Shown piece by piece: positions 54,943 through 64,000 of a stretch of DNA of 64,000 bases. The position numbers and the translations under genes are program-made. Origin of the DNA: Bemisia tabaci. Lineage: Eukaryota > Arthropoda > Insecta > Hemiptera > Aleyrodidae. The stretch lies in NCBI RefSeq assembly GCF_918797505.1, contig NC_092795.1, positions 36,064,592-36,128,591 of the forward strand. Direction: 5' to 3'. The notes below the pieces were generated by a model that made no database searches, was not told where the DNA came from, and saw nothing but the letters and a program-made list of their open reading frames with translations. Position 1 is the stretch's first letter; every line of letters starts with the position of its first letter.

Positions 54943-57900
54943 GTAAGTTTGCTATCATATTGACTTTCTCCGTGACCTAGTACTTGTGCCTCAAAGTGTC
55001 AGCTGGACTCTAGATCCATCAAGAAAAAGGGGGAAATGTTACGAATAGTGTCATTTAGAAATGAAGTTTGAGCAAACATTTTTCATTTATAAATTTATTT
55101 TCTTTGCATAAAAGAGGCGCGAGGCACCTAGAGGTAGGGCCTAAAGGCGGGTAGAGGGCGCAGCGCACCCCTAGTTTTATAAATTCCCGCTCCTACGTCA
55201 CAGTTTATACAATGCAAATGGAAAACAGAGGTGCTGCTAGGTCCTTATTAGACTTAACTTGCGTGACGCGTGGGAAGATGAAGATACGAATAATTATATT
55301 GGCATTTGTTACGTTGTTTTTCATGAAAAAGTGCTACAAATGACGGTGGCTTTTTAATATTTCGAGTGGAGTTGCGAATCAAAATGACTCGCCTGTGACC
55401 ATCTCGCATTGTCGCAGTATACTTTTTGAAGTAAGAAGATCAAAACTGCGAGAATCTCTTACGTGGTTGTCCACAGATCTCTGAACAAGCGATTTTAAAA
55501 TGTGATTCGGTAATTTCTGTACGGAATATTTCGATTAGGTGGCAACGCTGGATAAATCTGCCCTGGTTTCTGAGAAGTTTCTAAGTTGTTCAGCTTCACT
55601 GCTCGTTTTTAGCGCGAACGGCAAGACATCCGTCCTTTAATTTTCACCGTCAATTTAGTCGTAATCCTGTTGATAGCTAATGAGCAAACCACGACTTTAA
55701 TTCCGCGACACCCGTGAATATTAATGATTGTAGTTTTGAAGTAGGAGCATCAATTAATTCCAACCACAAATTCGTAGTTTTTCGAGATACCTCCTTGTAC
55801 TAAATTTGAGAGTTCTTTCCTTCTCAACTAATTTAATTAGGAACTCCTTCAACTTCTCTTTTCGGTGAAATAATTTTCACGGGATTTCACGGAGGAGAAT
55901 CCAGAAGTCTGAAGCTGTAGCCTTTAGGTGAAAAATTCATTGACAAACACGAATTCATTATTCCTTTTGATTTCGATACACCGAGAGTTTCAACACCAAA
56001 GTTTGGGTAATACGGGAAGTAAAACACAAAATAATCCTAGACTCCGATAGGCAATTTGAGAAAAAATGCCAACTAGTTTTCTAGAAGAAATTTAATAAAA
56101 AACGTGTGATAATATACCAAAGTCACAATCAAAGGAATGCGTTTTCCAGTCTCTGCATTGTTGTCGACGCTACATTCACCGAAACTGCACCGAAATCACC
56201 ACAAAACGTGTGAAGGTTTGAATTTCACTTCCTTTATTATCCAAAGATACAAATATTTGTATCAGAGTATGACAGAGCAGAGCACTTGCTACGTCATATA
56301 TTTCAGGCAGTTTGACAGTTTCAGAGAAATAATTCGAGATTTCGTAATGAATCATATAAATTAACGGTTAAACGAAATTCTTCTCTTATGTTAAGGTTGA
56401 CAGGAAAAATGATAAACTTTGAGGACTGTTCAACAATTGAGACTTTAATATTGGTCCACGTTGCGTCGAAAGCAAGAGAGGTACTTCTGAATGAACAAAC
56501 GCTGAATAATCAAGTAACAAAATCCTTCCAATAACGTTGAAGCGGAGGGCAATATGAAAACCCTCAGGAAACGATGAAATAATAAAACGTTTAATCTGCG
56601 TGGGCCGCAAATTTGCATTTATTTATAAATCAAAGCTGCATTTATTAGAGCCGGATACAAATCATCATCCTAAAATTGTGAAAGTTTCTCATAACGACCA
56701 GCTGCCATCATTACCTTTGATTAAATATTTTTCTTACTTTCGCGCACAGATCTTGCTCGTAGAATTGAGTGAATGAATACTTCCGCTACATTGGTACTGT
56801 GATGGAAGTGATATAAATGATCCTTGATTCCAATGAAAACTCGATAGAGAGTCACAGATAAAAAATAATCACGCACTCAAAGAGATGAGGGGAGCAGAAA
56901 GCGGAACGCTTGGGCGAGGTTTGAAGAGCGGTGAAATCAAACCTTGTGATACAACTATATTAACTCCCCGGATATTTGGCAGTATACCCTATGATTTGAA
57001 GGCGTTTCTGCTTCCAGAACACTGTGCCGTGCGTCGCGTCGGTCAGGAAGATAACGACGACTAGTGGAGTCAATCGTGGGTTAATTTTGTTTCTATACGG
57101 AAATAAAGAGCATAATAATTTGCAGATAAATATACATACGGCTTTTCGCGAACTATTTCACGACGTTTGCAGGTTTTTCTTGGAAAAAATGCGATATAAT
57201 CGAGCTCAATGAAAAGGCTACATGAAAGTTTGATTCAACTTCCGGGCCGACACTCATGACGTAGGAACTGCTAAATATTTATATTTACTTACTTTGTGTA
57301 CTAATATATCAGGAACAAGCCGAATGAGTACGTAAGCGAGCTTCAGTTTATCAGAATAGTCCACGGGACCAAATTATAACTTCTGATCGGGCCAATCGGC
57401 AAAGAATATTCATGATGTCGTGCGTGTCAGTGCATGAAATCTTTATCATTTTCGATGTCAAAATAAGGTTAATCAGGTAAATAATGAATTTTCGGAATCT
57501 AGTTGACTTCCGGAAATTCGAATTAACTCTAATTGAAATTTTTGACCTTGCTTCCTCCACTAAAGAGAATGGGCCCAACATGACTTTACCAACTTGTAAC
57601 ATAGGATTTCCTACACCCTTCGTGAACCGTTCATAAAATGCGAGTACAATAAACGTTCGTTCTTCTCATTCCGGAATGTTTATACTATAATTCCATGAAA
57701 ATACCAATTTAAAAGGGTCCTTTTGGCAAAGCTGAACTAGGGAAATCTGCAAACTGCTTCAGAATACTGGAAATAGACTCAAACGAAATAAAACATGATG
57801 ATGCGTGGCATTTTGAGGGAGCAGAGCAGCTTCATCCATGTTCATAAACCGCGGTACATCGCGTCGGATACCGGTGAACCCGCAAAAATATTGCGAATAC

Positions 57901-58605
57901 ACCGCACGAAACCAGCGTTCGGTGGTCATTTTCACGTTTAACGACCCTGCCTCGGTTTCCGAATGCACTTCTTACGTCCATAGTTGCCAACTGAAACAAC
58001 AGAGCGTTTGCCATGTTCGATTTTCACCGTAAATTTGACTTCCGTGTAAACTACACTATTTTAAGATAGCTTTCGATCGAGATTTCAATCGAGTGCTTAC
58101 AACGGATTACCGTTGAACTAAACCACTGTCGAGTTGTTGCGAGAATAAAGGAAATTGTAACAGGAGCGTAGCGTGCTTCGCGATGTATCGATTGATCTGC
58201 CATTTGAACCTATGGAAAAGGATCGATAAACAGGGTGTTCGCAACGATCACCTGAATAATCGATTCTTTACGACGGCTTCAAATGGAAAGATATCGATAA
58301 TCGATCATTCACGCCTTGCCACTGCATTTTAATGGACCACTAAACAGATTTTGACCACTGAACCTCATTTTAGAGTTTTCGAAATAGAATCTTTGTGACA
58401 AAACTATAGAATTGTGCCTTCAAGCCTAATTGATTCGTTTTGTAGATGAAATGTATTGGTGAAACTAATATCGTAGCAAAATACTTTCGATGTCTCGATT
58501 TTTCGTTGATTTCGGTGTAGATCCACGATTCACCTGCGAGCAAGAGCTGATGACAAACGCTTAATCGTGTGGAAATATCATAACTAATCGGTTACTTTAG
58601 CAATC
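54943..58605. other. No gene seen
   Basis: 3.7 kb of AT-rich DNA with scattered frames of 60-80 codons (for example 56137-56364 and 57351-57602), none with a domain. If the Myb/SANT-like exon is real, its intron would lie here. Confidence 0.4.
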
Positions 58606-58968
58606 TGATACATGTTCCTAAGCCAGAATTTCACGTAGAACACGATTCGCCCAACGAAAATTACTGAAACTAGCTCCTAACGAAGATATTAACGTTCTTA
58701 TTTCACATTGGATACGAGGAATTTGAACTGCCCGCTCACAAGAAACTCAAAGCTCTACGTGAGTCAAATCGCGCACTGGGAGCATCGTGAGAGCATTGAG
58801 TTTTCATGAGCGGATGGTTTGAATTCACGCATCAAGAATCATTAAGTATCTTCGTAAAGAGTTGATTTTGGTAATTTTTGTTGTGCGCATCGTGTTTTAC
58901 GTGAAATTTTGGATAAGGAACACTAATCAGAATGCTGAAATTTGTACCTTGTCTAGTGGTCCATTTCC
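58606..58968. repeat. AATGGACCACT MITE, copy 2, left end lost
   Basis: CTGATACATGTTCC, TTTCACGTAGAACACGATTC and, at the right, CCTTGTCTAGTGGTCCATTT match the 42008 element. The outermost left arm is missing or displaced. Confidence 0.65.
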
Positions 58969-60339
58969 TACATGCTCGATGAAGACACATGCTCGATGAA
59001 GAATAGACTCTTATTTACAACGATATTTTTGGAACATGTTCAAGATCGAGTACCGCAGGTATCAATGAATGGGACTACATTTTGCAAGCAGGAAATACCG
59101 TTTTTGGCACATTTTAGAGATAACTCAAATTCCGTTAGTTTGTTCATGCAGAAAGGTGCTTCCACAAGTGAGCCAGATAAACTAGCCCCTTCTCGCAAAA
59201 TCTCGTCCAATGCGTATTGATTCGGCTTCGAAGAACTGCGCGCACTTCGGCAATGAAGCAGAGAGAACTGGCGCAAAATTTCAATACAGTGTACGATTGG
59301 GTCTTTCGGACGAGGACGAAAGGGGGTGAAGCTTTGCCAGAGCATTTCAATCGAACCTAAATGGTCCAATTTAGAGGGAATGTAATCAAAGTAGTAAAAG
59401 TTTGACTATCGATTTCTCAACGTCCTGCCTCTCGACTGAACTCCAGTGTTTGTATCGTTGCATTTTGCATCAAAGACGATACCAATCACTGAATTCGATA
59501 TTTTCTCATGAGCGCGATTTCAGCAAGTTGTTCGGAGGAGGAAACGTTTCCTTTGATGGGAATGAAAGAAGTATCATACAATTTTTTTTATGAAAACATC
59601 GAAATTCACCCACTGTGAGCCAACTGTATTTGACTCCGTGCTGGTTAAGTGCCTACCGGCTCTCTCACCATCGCAGAACCGCTTGAGCCGCACCAGGTCC
59701 ATTTAAGAACACCGAGAATTTTGCGTGCCTCCTGAAAATCCTACCTCCTCCTCTCACCGTCTGCTTTTTTGGCGAGCAATGGTGAAACTCCAGTCTTCAC
59801 CGGTATTAAACTTTTCATTTCTCTTATTTATCCCTTCCTAAAATATTTCTATAATACTCTTAAAGGTGATCTCTATACAACTCTCATTAGGTACTCTTGT
59901 AGGTATCTTTTTGATACATTTATCTTGTAATTGCAAATGCGTTGATCTGATGACATGTTGTGAACAAAGCTGCTATTGGACTACGCTTTTATGCTTTGAA
60001 TGCAAGTTTTTGATTTCAATTTGTACATCATTATCATTCATATCGTGTAAAAAAAACAAATAGTCATGTGCTTGTAAGTCAAGAATCTCTTAATTGCCCT
60101 TTACCATTAACTTTGTGCAAACAAGAATTTATGTTTAAGCCTTATGCATAAATAAATTCCAAATGTACCCTCGTTCTCAGCCAAGGATCTTGCACACAGC
60201 TCACTGGCCAAAAACGGTCTTGGCCTTTTTGGAAAATGAAGGAAATAAACTGGTAATCAGTTCCTCATTAAGAAAATGAGTGCTAAAATGCAATTTAACT
60301 CTTTAAAATATGTTATATCATATGTATCCCTGCATGGAT
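58969..60339. other. No gene called
   Basis: Minus frame 59040-59369 (109 codons) and plus frame 58972-59220 overlap and show no domain. A GGGACTACATTTTGCAAGC word at 59073 resembles the GGATTGCATTTTGC MITE arm. Confidence 0.35.
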
Positions 60340-61090
60340 TATTATGTATGTAATTTAAAAAAGCGAACAAATTATTGACATGAACTTGAGCAATTGTGCC
60401 CTCAGAGGATGCTTAATTTTAATCTATATCACACTCAGTGTCAGAATGTATTATCAGGTAAGTTTAAAGCTAAGTGCTAAATTATAAAAGTTCAGTTGAG
60501 CCATTTCAGCAATTAAAAGCAGTCCAATGGAGGATGCCAAATTGTACATATATTTTTTGAATTAAGTATAGATGTTTACTATTGTGTAACTTAAAATTAA
60601 AGAATAATATTTTGTTAATAGTTCAGCTAAGTTATGAAAAACATTGAGATTTCCAATATTTGTAACATGTTGTATTATGTAGTAATAGTTGACGTGGATG
60701 CTTTTAATTGGGAGAAACAAGTGTCCAATTGAATTTCCTTTGCAATTTTCAATGATAAAAAATTCAGTATTCAATTGTTAGTAAACCTTCTATAAAATTT
60801 GTTGTGTAATTGGCCTATGTATTTATCATTTTCTGTAATGGAAAAATAAAAAAGTTTTTGACGTTAAGTTGAACAATTAAATACATGCCCTTGGAGAATG
60901 CTTAATGTTAAACTGTATTGTGTCGAGTGCCAAAATGTATTATTATGTGGTTGTATAGCGGTATTATTATGTGATTGTATAGGGAAGTGCTAAGGTAAAA
61001 AAGTTCAGTTGAGCCATTTAAGCAATTAAATGCAGGCCATTGGATGACGCCACATTGTGTAATATCGTGAATTAAGTGTAAATATAGTAA
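60340..61090 (+). repeat. Two diverged direct repeats upstream of the RecQ-like ORF
   Basis: About 60340-60575 and 60835-61086 share GATGCTTAAT/GAATGCTTAAT, then AAAGTTCAGTTGAGCCATTT, AGCAATTAAA and GTGAATTAAGTGTA-like words in the same order, about 490 bp apart. The second copy contains a further 23-bp doublet (TTATTATGTGGTTGTATAG). They may be leader or subterminal repeats of the mobile unit carrying the helicase. Confidence 0.55.
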
Positions 61091-61255
61091 GGGCCGAGAA
61101 GGGCGAGTAAGGAACTTATTTCGTAAAACTAACTTCACTTCGAGGAATCTGTTTTCTACGAAGGGGAATTTTAATGTATAGCACGGGTTGCGGGGTGGCG
61201 GGTAACATTAAGATGACTTATATTTTGTGCAGGTTGGAACGAGCAAGAAGATTGA

Positions 61256-62533
61256 ATCCAGCGATTTGCAGCTCTCACTCAAATTCAAATCGATTGCATT
61301 GCTGCAATAGAGGAAGGGAAGAACATATGTATCCGAATTCCAACGGGTGCCGGAAAAACTATTGTATTGCTTGTTCCCTTCATGGATGCGCCCAATGCTA
61401 CCCTTGTTATAATTATTGTTCCGTTAATCGCTCTCCTCCACGATTTCATGCGCAAACTAGTAAATCGCATAAACATCGTTGAGGCTAGGAGTAACAGACT
61501 TGATGTGCACCTGCTTACTAACGTACACCACCACCTCCAAAATAACAGAACCGTCTTTATCCTCGTAACGCCGGAGACGCTAAATCGGTCTCCAGATCTC
61601 CGTGTTTTCGCACAGGCTGCCGGCTTCCCTGTTGCTTTCGTTTCGGACGAGGCACATACGGTTCCAAGCTGGGGCCTCGAATTCCGGGAGGAGTTGCTCC
61701 GACTGGCAGAGACGATTCGTTTCATCCCGGACAGTCAACTGATCCTCTCTTCGGCTTCAATTTCTCTCCCCGATATAAAATTTATTGAAAGATGCTACGG
61801 TGAGGAAATCGAGACCGTCTTCACCCAATTATTCATCCGTCGTAACGTTAAGTATACGGTTCTTCCCGTACAAACGTTACCAGGTGGAAAAAAATCTCTT
61901 CAAAAATTCATTTCCAGCTTCAACGACATCGCGACTTTTTTAAACGACCGTTTCCCTCATGATTCGGTTATCGTCTTCATTGAAAATAAGAAACAGGTAA
62001 ACACGTTAGCTGCCGGGCTGAACGGTATCGGTTTTCCTGTCGTTCGCTACCATAGCGACATGACTCCCAACGGCAAAACTGTTGCTATGGGCAGCTGGTT
62101 AGGTGGTAATCCTCGTTTTATTGTTGCGACGTCGGCAATATCTCTTGGGGTAGATAGTGAACGATGCGTCGGTACTGTAAATTTCGGGCAGGCCTCTTCT
62201 ATCTACAACCTGATCCAGGAAACAGGTCGTGTAGGTAGGAGAGGACAGCCATCGGAGTGCATTACGGTCACCGATGCGTCGTTCACCTACAATAAGCTGT
62301 GTTCCACCATCGAATTCCATCAAAAGCGGGTTGAAAAGATTCCGGTAAAGACGATCCTAGCTGGCAACGCTGAATTGTTGGCCTGGGCAGCAACGACCCA
62401 ACGATTAATGTGCATACCAGCCATGCTCCTGAAATTCGTGGACCCTTCCATCGAACCCGCTCCGTGCGGAATATGCACGGTCTGCTGGACACCAGCGAAA
62501 GATCTTCAACTTCCGGGGCTGGAGGAGGTATAA
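61256..62533 (+). CDS. RecQ-family DNA helicase, N-terminally incomplete
   Basis: Open from 61256 to the stop at 62533; the first ATG (61367) lies after the ATP site, so the true start is upstream. Motifs: Q-motif-like ALTQIQIDCI, Walker A GAGKT (61346-61360), then, counting from ATG 61367, DEAH at 94-97 within SDEAHTVPSWG (the RecQ form), SSAS 128-131, motif V ATSAISLGVD and motif VI QETGRVGRRGQ (284-294), and a CGICTVC zinc-binding cluster (367-373). It would unwind DNA 3' to 5'. A TGA at 61253 and a possible AG acceptor at 61261 precede it. No intron interrupts the motor, and it is richer in GC than its flanks. It abuts a MULE transposase relic in another frame. It may be a transposon-borne or horizontally acquired helicase rather than the host Blm or RecQ4/5 gene. 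Confidence 0.75.
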   Translation: MQRFAALTQIQIDCIAAIEEGKNICIRIPTGAGKTIVLLVPFMDAPNATLVIIIVPLIALLHDFMRKLVNRINIVEARSNRLDVHLLTNVHHHLQNNRTVFILVTPETLNRSPDLRVFAQAAGFPVAFVSDEAHTVPSWGLEFREELLRLAETIRFIPDSQLILSSASISLPDIKFIERCYGEEIETVFTQLFIRRNVKYTVLPVQTLPGGKKSLQKFISSFNDIATFLNDRFPHDSVIVFIENKKQVNTLAAGLNGIGFPVVRYHSDMTPNGKTVAMGSWLGGNPRFIVATSAISLGVDSERCVGTVNFGQASSIYNLIQETGRVGRRGQPSECITVTDASFTYNKLCSTIEFHQKRVEKIPVKTILAGNAELLAWAATTQRLMCIPAMLLKFVDPSIEPAPCGICTVCWTPAKDLQLPGLEEV

Positions 62534-62556
62534 GGTATTGTCTCTTATCCCGCTAT

Positions 62557-63567
62557 AGAAATGTTCCCCATGCTCACACAGACACCGGTATGTGCTGTGA
62601 AGCTTTTCATAGCTTATTGAAGCGCCGTTATTTGGAAGTTAAAATCCAAGTAGAAGATTTCATTAAATTACTACTCGAAGTGAACAGAGACAAATCATTG
62701 GGTCTGTACAAGACAAGTGCGTTGAAGATTAATCCTCTGGAGTATGATAACAGAAAACTCAAAAATGACGATCTCAAAAGAGGTATGAACCTACCTGATG
62801 AGTTAGTTAGTGATAACTCGGACAAAGGATGGATTATTCCGTCAGAATCTAGAGAAAATATGGCACTTGTTCTTCCATTTGACCACCCAACCTGTCCTCC
62901 CAATGATTGTTTCATTAAATGTGTTCGGAGGGAATGACTTGGACTTCGTGCGCATCTCTATTTTTGCTCCTATCAGCCTTGCAAGCATCTTCACAGAGTG
63001 CCCTCTATTCAAGTTCGCAAAAAGTCTCATGATTCAGAAAATCTAATTGATATACCTGTGATGCAGAGTCAAATCAATTGAGGCTGTTCGGTTCACCCCC
63101 TACAGAATTTCCGAAATCCCATATTGATACCAATAAGAAGGCTGTAGAAAAGATTGAGAAGTTTCTTGATCGAATAAGGAGGAGTATCCACCAAGAGGGT
63201 ACTAAAAAAACACCAGTTTCTCATGTTGAAGGAGTGCTCAAGGAGCTTGTAACTGTAAAACACTGTGGAATTGCTAATACAGTGCAGCTTCCATCATTGT
63301 CCACTATGAACTTGGAGCCAATTACTCGCAATCAAAAAAAAAAGAGAGAAACAGGCAGTAGGTCTTTATAAAACAGTCAAAACTGCAAAAACCAAATTTG
63401 CATCCAAATACTCAAATCCATCTGAAGAGGAGCAACGTACCATGAAGCGTAACCTTCTTGGTTTGGATCCCGTTGTGGAAGATATTCCAAACTTTGTCAA
63501 GTCAAGTCGAGAAGAATTGACCCTAAACATTTATCAATTTAGTGATAATATCACAACTTCCAAGTAA
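62557..63567 (+). pseudogene. C-terminal half of a MULE transposase with SWIM zinc finger
   Basis: The frame from 62557 reads NVPHAHTDTGMCCEAFHSLL then KRRYLE, the segment that follows the catalytic core in insect Mutator-like transposases. WIIPSESRENMALVL leads into a degenerate SWIM finger (C and H residues of AHLYFCSY and PCKHLHRV) across an in-frame TGA at 62935. A frame change lies near 63070. A further one-base slip sits in the 10-A run at 63334-63343; past it the frame continues GLYKTVKTAKTKFASKYSNP to TAA at 63567. With three lesions, and the catalytic DDE part missing, this is dead. Confidence 0.6.
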
Positions 63568-64000
63568 AATTAAAGTAAGTGTCTCTGAAGCTTCCTGTCG
63601 ATGTAGTTAAAAGATTGAGACTGATCACAAAAAACACTCTGGTCAAAAGCTAGCTAGAAAGTGAAATTATTGATGCCTATCTCTGTTCATCGTAATAAAA
63701 TCTTTCATCTATGTATTGTTATTTAAGTGCTGGCAAGCTGCCCACTTGTCTTCATCATTGGAAAATGTATCGCGCGCATATACCTCTTCGCACGTGTTAT
63801 TTGAGTTCATCTGATTCGTGCTATATGTTTGTGCTCGAAGATCCGAAATTACATTGAATTGTATTGAAAGTAAGTTTCTTATTCAATCAATAAAATCAGA
63901 TCGAGCAATTAACGGAGGGAGGAGGGGAAAAGTTGGCAGGGGGAAATGTCTATGTAAATACTGCGAAACAAAAATCAGCTTCGCTCAAATGTGAGGTTAA
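63568..64000. other. No gene seen
   Basis: Flank of the transposase relic; no ORF or repeat recognised before the window ends. Confidence 0.4.

Noticed and set aside
58331..58345. AATGGACCACTA as the left end of the 58606 MITE
   Set aside because: The following 260 bp do not match the family, so the word may be a chance match or a displaced end.

Overview
The window is a gene-poor, repeat-dense, AT-rich stretch of an animal nuclear genome, most likely an insect. Evidence for this: GT-AG splice signals, 17.6/297-type LTR and R4/Dong-type non-LTR retrotransposons, poly-A and triplet tails, and many short inverted-repeat elements. Several of the repeat families look like ones I remember from the whitefly Bemisia tabaci (Hemiptera). 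That is recall, not a search, so treat whitefly as a working guess.

Layout. 1-7.2 kb: a possible 6.5-kb DNA element with near-matching terminal inverted repeats. It holds a FLYWCH zinc-finger fragment between inverted 11-bp arrays, a duplicated first exon and a broken multi-exon gene. 7.2-11.3 kb: MITEs in otherwise empty sequence. 11.3-17.5 kb: a complete but defective LTR retrotransposon on the minus strand, with target duplication, primer site, polypurine tract, gag, and a pol that has a frameshift and has lost RNase H. 18-20.7 kb: MITEs around an intact, cysteine-free, secreted CAP-domain gene of bacterial (YkwD-like) type. 20.7-34 kb: mostly empty, with palindromic elements and a LINE 3' end. 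34.2-35.9 kb: an intact 553-codon ORF that looks like an insect-virus virion glycoprotein, with a splice acceptor directly before its ATG. 36-46.5 kb: a large palindrome, LINE fragments and further MITEs. 47-49.5 kb: a 5'-truncated R4/Dong-like retrotransposon inside a (TAA)n tract, with intact reverse transcriptase and endonuclease. 50-54 kb: nested MITEs and a tandem duplication in which only one copy carries a MITE, giving a natural empty site. 54.7 kb: a Myb/SANT-like first exon with a frameshift. 60-63.6 kb: a RecQ-like helicase ORF abutting the decayed C-terminal half of a MULE transposase.

No pathway or operon links these genes. The two best candidates for living, unusual genes are the CAP gene and the glycoprotein-like gene. 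Both have long uninterrupted reading frames, are richer in GC than their surroundings, begin with a secretion signal and follow a splice acceptor. That is the pattern expected of foreign genes adopted by a eukaryotic host. Most of the rest is transposon material at different stages of decay. I saw no rRNA, tRNA or CRISPR array.
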